Source: Kosakonia sp. SMBL-WEM22 (lineage in GTDB: Bacteria; Pseudomonadota; Gammaproteobacteria; Enterobacterales; Enterobacteriaceae). Taken from it: 64,000 nt of DNA. Under the pieces are notes generated by a model, which did not search any database, had not been told where the DNA came from, and saw only the letters and a program-made list of their open reading frames with translations. Shown here in pieces: positions 35,620 through 43,761 of this stretch. The translations under genes were made by a program, and so were the position numbers. Where the stretch lies: the NCBI RefSeq assembly GCF_014490785.1, contig NZ_CP051488.1:2418001-2482000 (forward strand), read 5' to 3'. Position 1 is the first letter of the stretch. Each line of letters opens with the position of its first letter.

Positions 35620-36195
35620 TTACGTGGCGGCATGGTTGAGGCGCACCACCAGATAGCGGCACGGCTGAAGGGTTTCATTGATAAATCGGCAGTCGTTTGG
35701 CGGGCCCAATTCCAGACAATCCCCAGGCTGCATCTCGTGGCGCGTCTCGCCTTCGAGAAAGACCAGGCTCCCCTCCTGCAGCCAGATAAGCTGGCGCGCC
35801 AGCGCATAAGAGGAGGCTGGCATCGGGATATTGCTGCCGGGCGGCAGCTCGATCTGTACTAAATCAATGGGCAGGTCGCTGCGCGGCGAAACGTGGCGGC
35901 GCAGATAGTGGCTTTGCGGATCGCGCCACACCGGCTGGCTGGCGAAGCGCAGCAGCTTGCCCTCCTGCATCTCCGCGCGGGCAATCAGCGTTGACATGCT
36001 GATGGCAAACGCGCCGCAGATACGCGCCAGAAGCGTGGCGGTCGGGCTGCTCTCCGCCCGCTCGATTTTGTGGATCATCGCCCGCGACACACCCGCCCGT
36101 TCGGCCAGCTCCGTCAGCGACCAGCCGCGCGACTCGCGCTCAAGACGAATTCGCGCACTGATGCGTTGATTTATATTGTCTGAGATAGTATTCAT
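35620..36195 (-). CDS. XRE-family regulator with C-terminal cupin
   Basis: 191 residues. The helix-turn-helix SLTELAERAGVSRAMIHKIE at about 26-45 is followed by ESSPTATLLARICGAF, the usual XRE-cupin linker, and a small beta-barrel (QLIWLQEGSLVFLEGETRHE, MQPGDCLELGPPNDCRFIN). Such regulators sense small molecules through the cupin. It is divergent from mnaT-ydcZ with only 37 bp between start codons, so it very likely controls them and itself. It is not the SutR ortholog, which is at 59935-60507. No named ortholog is known to me. Confidence 0.85.
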   Translation of the reverse strand: MNTISDNINQRISARIRLERESRGWSLTELAERAGVSRAMIHKIERAESSPTATLLARICGAFAISMSTLIARAEMQEGKLLRFASQPVWRDPQSHYLRRHVSPRSDLPIDLVQIELPPGSNIPMPASSYALARQLIWLQEGSLVFLEGETRHEMQPGDCLELGPPNDCRFINETLQPCRYLVVRLNHAAT

Positions 36196-36232
36196 AACGT
36201 CATACTATAGTGTACAGATCAGGGGTTCAACT

Positions 36233-36751
36233 ATGCCGATTCGTTATGCCGTGAAAGAGGATTGCGCGGCGATTGCCGCTATTTATAACCATGCCGTGAT
36301 CAATACGGCGGCGATCTGGAACGATCAAACCGTGGATGCCGATAACCGCATTGCGTGGTTTGAGGCGCGCGCTCTGCTCGGTTATCCGGTGATTGTGAGC
36401 GAAGAGAACGGCGTTGTCACGGGTTACGCCTCCTTCGGCGACTGGCGCGCCTTCGACGGCTTTCGTCACACGGTTGAGCACTCGGTCTATGTCCACCCGG
36501 ATCATCAGGGTAAAGGGCTTGGCCTGGCGCTAATGGAGCGGCTGATTCAGGAAGCGAAGCGCATCGGCAAACATGTGATGGTTGCCGGCATCGAAGCGCA
36601 AAACCAAGGGTCAATTCATCTCCACCAGAAGCTTGGCTTTACCATTACCGGGCAGATGCCGCAGGTCGGCACCAAGTTTGGCCGCTGGCTCGATCTCACC
36701 TTTATGCAGCTGCAACTGGACAACCGCACCGACCCGGACGCACCAGCATGA
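36233..36751 (+). CDS. mnaT: L-amino acid N-acyltransferase MnaT (YncA)
   Basis: 172 residues from the ATG at 36233 with AGGGG upstream; same length as E. coli MnaT. GNAT fold of the PAT/phosphinothricin acetyltransferase type: IYNHAVINTAAIWNDQTVDA binds the substrate carboxylate side, VHPDHQGKGLGLALMERLI is motif A. The enzyme acetylates methionine analogues such as methionine sulfone and sulfoximine and thereby detoxifies them. It overlaps ydcZ by 4 bases (ATGA), as a two-gene operon facing the XRE-cupin regulator. Confidence 0.93.
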   Translation: MPIRYAVKEDCAAIAAIYNHAVINTAAIWNDQTVDADNRIAWFEARALLGYPVIVSEENGVVTGYASFGDWRAFDGFRHTVEHSVYVHPDHQGKGLGLALMERLIQEAKRIGKHVMVAGIEAQNQGSIHLHQKLGFTITGQMPQVGTKFGRWLDLTFMQLQLDNRTDPDAPA

Positions 36752-37197
36752 ACCAGTCCCTGACCCTCGCTTTTCTGGTTGCTGCCGGTATTGGGCTGGT
36801 TATCCAGAACACGTTGATGGTGCGTATTACCCAGGCTTCCTCCACCATTCTGATCGCCATGCTGCTCAACTCGCTGGTCGGCATTGTGCTGTTTGTCTCT
36901 ATTCTGTTGATCAAACAGGGCGTCGGTGGTTTTCAGGAGCTGGTTACCAGCGTCAAATGGTGGACGCTGATCCCCGGCCTGCTCGGCTCCTTCTTCGTTT
37001 TCGCCAGCATCAGCGGCTATCAAAATGTCGGCGCGGCAACCACTATCGCCGTGCTGATCGCCAGCCAGCTTATCGGCGGCCTGGTGATGGATGTGGTGAA
37101 GAGCGAAGGCGTGGCGCTGAGGGCGCTGATTGGCCCGGTGTGCGGTGCGGTGTTACTGGTGATTGGTGCCTGGCTGGTCGCGCGACGGCAGTTTTAA
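36748..37197 (+). CDS. ydcZ: YdcZ family DMT-type inner membrane protein
   Basis: 149 residues, the length of E. coli YdcZ. Five hydrophobic helices: FLVAAGIGLVIQNTLMV, ILIAMLLNSLVGIVLFVSIL, LIPGLLGSFFVFASI, TIAVLIASQLIGGLVMDVV and VCGAVLLVIGAWLVA. DUF606 members are half-size drug/metabolite transporters that work as dimers. Start overlaps the mnaT stop, so the pair may acetylate and export an amino acid analogue; that link is inference. Followed by a strong bidirectional terminator. Confidence 0.9.
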   Translation: MNQSLTLAFLVAAGIGLVIQNTLMVRITQASSTILIAMLLNSLVGIVLFVSILLIKQGVGGFQELVTSVKWWTLIPGLLGSFFVFASISGYQNVGAATTIAVLIASQLIGGLVMDVVKSEGVALRALIGPVCGAVLLVIGAWLVARRQF

Positions 37198-37203
37198 GAC
37201 CAC

Positions 37204-37229
37204 AAAAAACGGGCCAGTCGGCCCGTTTT
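37204..37229. terminator. Bidirectional terminator between ydcZ and ydcY
   Basis: AACGGGCC (37208-37215), loop AGTC, GGCCCGTT (37220-37227); T-runs follow on both strands. Confidence 0.85.
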
Positions 37230-37241
37230 GTCAGTGCATTA

Positions 37242-37475
37242 TCAGAGAATCTCGCCACCTTTGGTGAGATGCTCGCGTCGCGCCTCCGCATCCTCTTTAT
37301 GCTGGCGACCATGATGGGCGATGGCGTTACGCAGGCGCTGCTGCTGCTCGTAACGCGCTTCGCGGCTCAGTTCGCCATCTTCACTCAGGATAACCAGCAG
37401 CTCGTTCATGCCGATAATGGCTCCGTCGGCAATGGCGGCGTCGACGCGGGCGGTAACCTCATCAAGATGTGACAT
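37242..37475 (-). CDS. ydcY: YdcY, small DUF2526 protein
   Basis: 77 residues beginning MSHLDEVTARVDAAI and ending LTKGGEIL, close to E. coli YdcY throughout. Fully helical, acidic first half and a basic second half (AHHGRQHKEDAEARREHL). Function unknown. In E. coli it lies beside ydcZ and ortT. Here it is 9 bp downstream of the DppA-like gene and probably shares its transcript. Confidence 0.93.
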   Translation of the reverse strand: MSHLDEVTARVDAAIADGAIIGMNELLVILSEDGELSREARYEQQQRLRNAIAHHGRQHKEDAEARREHLTKGGEIL

Positions 37476-37484
37476 ACCCTCTCC

Positions 37485-39083
37485 TTAATTCAGCTTCGCT
37501 TTGGAAAAATCACTGCCCATCAGGCTGACGCTGTAGCCGGTGACGTTACTGCGCGTCGCGTAAAAGGTTTTGCCGTTTGCCAGCGGGATCCACGGTGCCT
37601 GCTTATAGAAAATCTCCTGCGCCTGGCCGTAGAGTTTGGCGCGCTCGGCCGGATCGCTCACCAGCTTCGCTTTTTTCACCAGATCGTCATACGGCTTGTC
37701 GCACCAGCGCGCGGCGTTGGAGCCGGTCTTCACGCTGTCGCAGCCGAGCAGCGTATCGGCGAAGTTATCCGGATCGCCATTATCAGACATCCAGCCAAAC
37801 AGCGCAGTATCGTGCTCGCCTTTGCGCATGCCGGAAAGGTACTCGCCCCACTCGTAGGAGACAATTTTCGCTTTGACGCCTACTTTCGCCCAGTCGCTCT
37901 GGATCATCTCGGCGATACGGCGCGAGTTCGGGTTGTAGGGGCGCTGCACCGGCATCGACCAGAGCGTCGCTTCAAAACCCTTCTCCAGCCCCGCCTGTTT
38001 CAGCAGCGCCTTCGCTTTCTCAGGATCGTAGCTGTACTCCGGCAGATCTTTGCTATAGCCGAGCATATTTGGCGGCAGCGGTGATTTCGCCACGCTGGCT
38101 GAACCCAGGAAGACTGCATTCACAATGGCTTTTTTATCGGTGGCGTAGTTCAGCGCCTGGCGCACCAGCACGTTATCGAACGGTTTTTTCTCGGTGTTAA
38201 ACGCCAGATAGCCGACGTTCAGCGCTTCAACCGTATGCAGGGTCAAATCTTTGTTCTTTTTGATCTGCTCAAACTGCACCGGTGCCGGGGCGGGAATAAT
38301 CTGGCACTCGTTGGTTTGCAGTTTTGCCAGCCGCGTCTGCACATCCGGCGTGATAGAGAAGATCAGGTGTTTGGTCGGCACCGGGCCATCCCAGTAGTTC
38401 GGGTTGGCGATATAGCGGATCAGCGCATCGGTTTTGTACTGCTGCAATGCGTAAGGGCCGGTACCGATTGGCCAGTTGTCGACATTCTCCGGCGTGCCTT
38501 TTTTCAGCATCGCGTCGGCATACTCCGCCGATAGAATCGAGGCGAAATCCATCCCCCAGTCGGCGAGGAAAGCGGCGTTCGGTTCATTGAGCACGAACTG
38601 AACGTGGTAGTCATCGACCTTCTTCACCTCTTTGATCAGCTTATCGAGCCCGACATCGGTGAAGTATTCGTAGTTGCCCTGCGAGACGTTGTGGTAGGGA
38701 TGTTTGGCATCCATCTGACGCATAACGGAGAAGATCACGTCATCGGCATTAAAGTCGCGCGTCGGTTTGAAATATTTATTGCTGTTAAATTTGACGCCCT
38801 GGCGCAGCGTAAAGGTCCAGGTTTTGCCATCGTCGGAGACTTTCCACTCCGTCGCCAGCGACGGCACCGGGGTGTTTTTCACCGGATCAAAAGTCACTAG
38901 CCGGTTATAGAGCACCTGCGAGCTGGCGACAAACGACGGGCCGGAGCTGGCAATTTGCGGGTTGAAGGATTCCGGGGACGCCTCTGAGCAGTAGATCAGT
39001 GTGTCGTTGGAAGCCGCAAACGCGGCGCTTGCCGGTAAGAGTGTGCTCAACGCCAGCGCGAGCAGTGTTTTCCCTGTGGTCAT
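37485..39083 (-). CDS. Periplasmic dipeptide-binding-like protein (DppA family)
   Basis: 532 residues from the ATG at 39083. The signal peptide LLALALSTLLPASAAFAA is followed by the SBP_bac_5 signature region YNRLVTFDPVKNTPVPSLATEWKVSDDGKTW in DppA style. Four cysteines (LIYCSEASPE, TNECQII, LGCDSVK, RWCDKPY) match the disulfide pattern of DppA. No permease or ATPase genes are near, so it is an orphan receptor that would have to share the main Dpp or Sap-type transporter, or signal to a chemoreceptor. It is a paralogue rather than dppA itself, since dppA lies in dppABCDF. Upstream start at 39164 is not supported. Confidence 0.9.
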   Translation of the reverse strand: MTTGKTLLALALSTLLPASAAFAASNDTLIYCSEASPESFNPQIASSGPSFVASSQVLYNRLVTFDPVKNTPVPSLATEWKVSDDGKTWTFTLRQGVKFNSNKYFKPTRDFNADDVIFSVMRQMDAKHPYHNVSQGNYEYFTDVGLDKLIKEVKKVDDYHVQFVLNEPNAAFLADWGMDFASILSAEYADAMLKKGTPENVDNWPIGTGPYALQQYKTDALIRYIANPNYWDGPVPTKHLIFSITPDVQTRLAKLQTNECQIIPAPAPVQFEQIKKNKDLTLHTVEALNVGYLAFNTEKKPFDNVLVRQALNYATDKKAIVNAVFLGSASVAKSPLPPNMLGYSKDLPEYSYDPEKAKALLKQAGLEKGFEATLWSMPVQRPYNPNSRRIAEMIQSDWAKVGVKAKIVSYEWGEYLSGMRKGEHDTALFGWMSDNGDPDNFADTLLGCDSVKTGSNAARWCDKPYDDLVKKAKLVSDPAERAKLYGQAQEIFYKQAPWIPLANGKTFYATRSNVTGYSVSLMGSDFSKAKLN

Positions 39084-39304
39084 GTGCAGGAGCCTTCTAT
39101 TTTTATATGGAGTTGTAATCTCAGCACAGGCCGGGCGAACTGGCAAATAACCAATCTCTATCAAGTTATGCTAAAGCGGTTGTTTTTGCTGAAATATCCA
39201 CCATGCTTAATAAGAAAATTTACCGTAGGGCGTATTTTGGTCTTTTTGAGGGCCAGATGCGCTCAATGCGTCGAGAATTCAATGGTTTTGCGCTTTCCTC
39301 TGCC

Positions 39305-39332
39305 TTTTACTGGCGGCGGGAACGCGTATAGT
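39305..39332 (+). promoter_or_regulatory. Candidate promoter of srfABC
   Basis: TATAGT (39327-39332) is 5 of 6 for a -10 box, with TTTTAC (39305-39310) 16 bases upstream as a weak -35. Transcription would start near 39339, 25 nt before the GTG of srfA. The rest of 39084-39304 is non-coding and shared with the divergent DppA-like gene. Confidence 0.4.
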
Positions 39333-39363
39333 AGACGCGTGAAGAAGTCTATGGGATGAAAAC

Positions 39364-40776
39364 GTGGCAAAAACACTCTTGCGCAGCGGCGATCTGGATG
39401 ATTTCCAGGCCGTTGGCGGCGGCGGTCAGGCCGTATTCGATTCGGCACTACAAATTCGTGAAGCGCTGCGTCTGCGTAAACAGCAGGCGTTAGTGGATTG
39501 TCTGGCAATACCGCAGGTTAATGATGAAGGCGACCGTGTCGACTGGTACTCGCCCATCGACGGTCAATCCCGATCCTGGAAAGCGGCAGAGCCAGAGGCG
39601 CGCGCCCGCGCGCTGCGTTACCTCGAAAGCACCCTCGACGCCGCGGCCGCGCTGAGCCGTAAATGTTTGCAGTCGCCAAAAACGGCACAGCAGCTTTTCG
39701 GTTCGCTGCTGGAAAAAGCACTGCAGTTCCCTGGCGAAAACCATGTTTTCCTCGTTGATGGCAAACCGGTCATCACCTTTTGGGGCTTCGTCAACCTTAA
39801 TGAAAGCGCGCGCGAAAACGTGCTTGAGTGTCTTTACGAGCCGGAGCCGGAAGTACCGGAGATTGTGATCGAGCCGGAACCGGAGCCAGAGCCGCAACCT
39901 GAACCAGAGCCGGAAAAAGAGGTGCAGAGCGAAGCCGCACCGGAAGCGAGCTTCAGCCAGGCCGACGCCCCGCTCTTAACCCCGCCGCCGGTTAAACCGC
40001 AGCCGGTGAATGCTGCGCCAATCTACCAGGCGGTGCAGGATGCCGAGCAGGAGCCTGCTCCGGCGAAAGACCCCACTGCTTCGCCCGCGCCGAAAACAAA
40101 AAAACGTCGCCGCACCGTGCTGTGGCTGTTGCCGATAGCGGCCGCTGTTGCCGCTGCCGTTGCCGTGCCGGTTGTGCTCAAACAGCAACAGCAGCAGGCG
40201 GAGAGCGCTTCCGCGCCGGTTGCCGAGCCGGCAAAACCGGTCGCCATTGCACCTAAGCCGATTGAAGCGGAGCCAATTCCGGCGCTGTCAGCCAATCTGC
40301 CGCTGCACCAGGCCGCGGTATTACCGGCCGAAGAGAAAGCCCCGGCAGAGCAACCGGCGGAAAACGAACCGGTCGTAATCATGCCGATCCCGAAAGGGGC
40401 AATGGTGATGGATGCCCAGCAGGTCAAAATGGGCTCGACTAAATTCCTCAACGGCAGCTGGCGTGTGGCGATGGATGTGAAAGATCCGGTCACCGGCAAA
40501 GCGCCGAACGTGCGTTATCAGATTCAGAATAATAAGGGCAGCGCCCGCATTGTGATGGGCAAGAACGTCACCTGTCGCGCCGATCTCTTCTCCGGCCTGC
40601 ATCAGACGGGCGAGTTGCTGATCAAGAGCCGCGGTAATGCGCGTTGCAGCGACGGGACGCGCTACCCGATGCCGGATATTTCCTGTAAAGCAGGCACCAA
40701 CGACGTGGCGGAGTGCAGCGCGCGTTTTGACGCAAAAACCACCGTTCCGGTGACGTTCAGAAACACAGGTGATTGA
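39364..40776 (+). CDS. srfA: SrfA family protein, membrane anchored
   Basis: 470 residues from a GTG (39364) behind GGGAT. N-terminal soluble domain of about 155 residues beginning AKTLLRSGDLDDFQAVGGGG, then a Pro/Glu tandem region (about 158-186, repeated EPEPEP with Gln), a Pro-rich linker, one membrane helix at about 251-271 (TVLWLLPIAAAVAAAVAVPV) preceded by the basic stop KKRRR, a second Glu/Pro linker, and a C-terminal domain of about 110 residues with paired cysteines (NVTCRADL, ARCSDG, ISCKAG, AECSAR). Topology is N-in, C-out, so the cysteine-rich domain is periplasmic. Named after Salmonella srfA (SsrB-regulated factor); role unknown. First gene of srfABC. Confidence 0.88.
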   Translation: MAKTLLRSGDLDDFQAVGGGGQAVFDSALQIREALRLRKQQALVDCLAIPQVNDEGDRVDWYSPIDGQSRSWKAAEPEARARALRYLESTLDAAAALSRKCLQSPKTAQQLFGSLLEKALQFPGENHVFLVDGKPVITFWGFVNLNESARENVLECLYEPEPEVPEIVIEPEPEPEPQPEPEPEKEVQSEAAPEASFSQADAPLLTPPPVKPQPVNAAPIYQAVQDAEQEPAPAKDPTASPAPKTKKRRRTVLWLLPIAAAVAAAVAVPVVLKQQQQQAESASAPVAEPAKPVAIAPKPIEAEPIPALSANLPLHQAAVLPAEEKAPAEQPAENEPVVIMPIPKGAMVMDAQQVKMGSTKFLNGSWRVAMDVKDPVTGKAPNVRYQIQNNKGSARIVMGKNVTCRADLFSGLHQTGELLIKSRGNARCSDGTRYPMPDISCKAGTNDVAECSARFDAKTTVPVTFRNTGD

Positions 40777-40779
40777 TTT

Positions 40780-43761
40780 ATGTTGGTTAATCTTTGCGAC
40801 TACAAACAGAGCGTCACGCTGATCGCCAATAGCGGCGTGCAGTTTCTCGATTTCGGCCTGACGCCGCAGGATTCGGCGAACAGCGGCCGTTTTGTGCGTA
40901 AAACGGCGAACGGGCCGCTGCTGCGCCTCGATTTCGATGTGGTGAATGAGCGTTACACCCTGCCCAACCGCGAAGGCGGTCAGCCGGAAGTGGTCAAGCC
41001 TGAAAGCAGCCATACGCTGCAATACTCCCTGTCGATCCTCGATGGCGTCTGGTTGCCGATCCCGTTTCTGCGCTTCAACCCGCCGCGTACCTTTGTTGAA
41101 GGCCCGGATAACTGGGCGCGCGTGCAGATCCGCAAACTGCCGGAGCCGGACAGCGCCGGGAACACGCACCGCGTGGCGCTGGCTCTCGACAGCCAGATCA
41201 ACGGCAACTCGCCCGCCGCCCTTGCGCCGCAGGAGAATGATATTCTCAACGGCACCCGCTTTTCGCTCGCCTGGCGCGATGATGAGGTGGCCGATTTTCT
41301 CGATCAAACGTGGGTTGATGGCTGGCTGCGCGAAGCGTTTTTGCACTTTATTACCCAGCACGAAAGCCGCAGCGAGCGTGAAATTCATCAGGCCCTGCGT
41401 GGTTTTGAGTACCAGGCGCACTGGCTGAACCTGATGTCGCTGCTCGGCATGCAGCTTCAGGTGCCGGAAGTGAAAATCGTCACCCATACCCTCAGCACGC
41501 CGGCCATTCCGGTCGATCTGATCCTCGATGTCGGTAATACGCACACCTGCGGCGTGATTATTGAAGATCATGGTGATGCCAACGATGGCCTGCGCCAGAC
41601 CGCTGAGTTACAGGTGCGCTCGCTCAGCGAGCCACAATTTCTTAACGAGCCGCTGTTTACCAGCCGGCTTGAGTTTTCCGAAGCGCGCTTCGGCAAACAG
41701 CACTTTTCGGTCGAAAGCGGGCGTGAAGACGCCTTTGTCTGGCCGTCGATCGTCCGTGTCGGCGATGAGGCGCGTAAACTGGCGATGCAGCGTATCGGCA
41801 CCGAAGGCAACAGCGGTATCTCCAGCCCGCGTCGCTACCTGTGGGATGAAACCCCGGTGTTGCAGGACTGGCGTTTCAGCCAGATGAACAGCAAAACGCA
41901 GCGAGAACCGCTGGCGACCGCTTTCCCGCTGATGAACCTGATGAATGACGAAGGCCAGCCGCTCTATAGCCTGCCGCTGGATGAGCGTCTGCCGGTCTTC
42001 TCGCCGCAATACAGCCGCAGCACGCTGATGACCCATATGCTGTGCGAATTGCTCTCACAGGCACTCGGGCAGATCAACAGCGTCGCGACCCGTCTGCGCC
42101 TTGGCTTCCCGGCCTCGCCGCGCCAGTTGCGCACCATTATCCTGACCCTGCCGTCGGCGATGCCGAAACAGGAGCGTGAGATTTTCCGCCGCCGCATGTT
42201 TGAAGCGATTGCCCTGGTGTGGAAAGCGATGGGCTGGCATCCGCAGGATGAGGATTTTGCCCAGCGCAAGCAGCAGGAGAAAAGCGTGGTTCCGGTGCCC
42301 TATATCCAGATGGAGTGGGACGAAGCAAGCTGCGGCCAGCTGGTATGGCTCTATAACGAAGCGATCTCCCGCTTTGCCGGGCAGACCGAAACCTTTTTTG
42401 CCTCCCTCGCCCGCCCGGATCGTACCGAAGCACCGGGCGCAGTACCGGGCCGTTCGCTGCGCGTGGCCTCTGTCGATATCGGCGGCGGCACTACCGATAT
42501 GGCGATCACCCACTATCAGCTGGACGACGGCACCGGCAGCAACGTCAAAATCACCCCGCAGCTGCTCTTCCGTGAAGGGTTTAAGGTGGCGGGCGATGAC
42601 ATTCTGTTAGATGTGATCCAGCGCTGCGTGCTGCCTGCGCTACAAACGCATATGCAGAAAGCGGGCATTACCGATGCGGCGGCGATCATGGCGACGCTGT
42701 TTGGCGACTCCGGGCGTATCGACACCCAGGCAGTGCTGCGCCAGCAGACGACGCTGCAACTCTTTATGCCGGTCGGCCATGCGATTCTGGCGGCCTGGGA
42801 AGAGAGCGACATTAACGATCCGCTGGCTGGCCTTTACGCGACCTTTGGCGAGCTGCTGAAGCAGACGCCGACGCGCAACGTGATGAACTACCTGAAGCAG
42901 GCGATCGATCACGCCCTGCCTGCCGGCTCAGCGGAGTTTGATGTGCTGTCGGTACCGCTGCAAATCACCTTCCGCGATCTGCAAGAGGCGATGCTGGCCG
43001 GGCAGTTTACCCTGACTGCCCCGCTACACGCGGTGTGCGAAGCGATCAGCCACTATAGCTGTGACGTGCTGCTGATTACCGGTCGCCCGGGCTGCTTGCC
43101 GGGCGTGCAGGCGCTGATTCGCCACCTGCAACCGGTGCCGGTCAACCGCATGGTGTGGCTGGACAAGTACCGGGTGCATGAGTGGTACCCCTTCAGCCAG
43201 CAGGGCAAAATCGGCAACCCGAAATCGACCGCCGCTGTTGGCGCGATGCTGTGCAGCCTGGCGCTCGATCTGCGCCTGCCGCGTTTCAATTTTAAAGCGG
43301 CGGATATTGGTGCCTACTCCACGGTGCGCTATCTCGGTGTGCTGGATAACGTGGTCAATACCCTGCGTGATGAGAACATTTGGTATCACGACATCGATCT
43401 CGATAAGCCCGGTGCGAAGCTCGATGCGCGGCTGCACTTCCCGCTGCGCGGCAATGTGACGCTCGGTTTCCGTCAGCTGGCCAACGCCCGCTGGCCAGCC
43501 ACGCCGCTCTATACGCTGAGTATCAACTCGCAGGAGCTGGCGAAAACCATCGCCGGTGACGGGGTGTTAAATGTGCGGCTACAGTTTAGCGGCGGCAATA
43601 AACACCACGGCCCGGAGGCGTTTACCCTGAGTGAAGCCTGGTTGCAGGATGGCACCCCGGTTCCTGCCGATGCGTTAACGTTTAAATTGAATACGCTGGC
43701 CGACCGCCGACACAGCGGAAGCCATTACTGGATCGACAGCGGGAGTGTGTACCTGAAATGA
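40780..43761 (+). CDS. srfB: SrfB family protein with actin/Hsp70-type ATPase fold
   Basis: 993 residues, 3 bp after srfA. The N-terminal 240 residues have no family I know. An actin/Hsp70-like nucleotide site then follows: phosphate-1 loop ILDVGNTHTCGVII at about 248-261, phosphate-2 loop VDIGGGTTDMAI at about 563-574, and adenosine-type loop LLITGRPGCLPGVQALI at about 763. The last 130 residues look like a beta domain. No membrane segment. It should be a cytoplasmic ATPase that changes shape on nucleotide turnover. Annotated as a virulence factor only by name, from Salmonella. Its stop overlaps the srfC start by 4 bases (ATGA). Confidence 0.9.
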   Translation: MLVNLCDYKQSVTLIANSGVQFLDFGLTPQDSANSGRFVRKTANGPLLRLDFDVVNERYTLPNREGGQPEVVKPESSHTLQYSLSILDGVWLPIPFLRFNPPRTFVEGPDNWARVQIRKLPEPDSAGNTHRVALALDSQINGNSPAALAPQENDILNGTRFSLAWRDDEVADFLDQTWVDGWLREAFLHFITQHESRSEREIHQALRGFEYQAHWLNLMSLLGMQLQVPEVKIVTHTLSTPAIPVDLILDVGNTHTCGVIIEDHGDANDGLRQTAELQVRSLSEPQFLNEPLFTSRLEFSEARFGKQHFSVESGREDAFVWPSIVRVGDEARKLAMQRIGTEGNSGISSPRRYLWDETPVLQDWRFSQMNSKTQREPLATAFPLMNLMNDEGQPLYSLPLDERLPVFSPQYSRSTLMTHMLCELLSQALGQINSVATRLRLGFPASPRQLRTIILTLPSAMPKQEREIFRRRMFEAIALVWKAMGWHPQDEDFAQRKQQEKSVVPVPYIQMEWDEASCGQLVWLYNEAISRFAGQTETFFASLARPDRTEAPGAVPGRSLRVASVDIGGGTTDMAITHYQLDDGTGSNVKITPQLLFREGFKVAGDDILLDVIQRCVLPALQTHMQKAGITDAAAIMATLFGDSGRIDTQAVLRQQTTLQLFMPVGHAILAAWEESDINDPLAGLYATFGELLKQTPTRNVMNYLKQAIDHALPAGSAEFDVLSVPLQITFRDLQEAMLAGQFTLTAPLHAVCEAISHYSCDVLLITGRPGCLPGVQALIRHLQPVPVNRMVWLDKYRVHEWYPFSQQGKIGNPKSTAAVGAMLCSLALDLRLPRFNFKAADIGAYSTVRYLGVLDNVVNTLRDENIWYHDIDLDKPGAKLDARLHFPLRGNVTLGFRQLANARWPATPLYTLSINSQELAKTIAGDGVLNVRLQFSGGNKHHGPEAFTLSEAWLQDGTPVPADALTFKLNTLADRRHSGSHYWIDSGSVYLK

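Noticed and set aside
39835..39920. Tandem GAGCC-type repeats as possible repeat or recombination element
   Set aside because: They are codons for the Pro/Glu arm of SrfA, in frame and normal for a periplasm-spanning linker.
40321..41571. A 416-residue open frame on the minus strand across srfA and srfB
   Set aside because: It lies antisense to two well-supported genes, is rich in Arg/His/Gln as expected of a shadow of GC-rich coding, and has no family motif.
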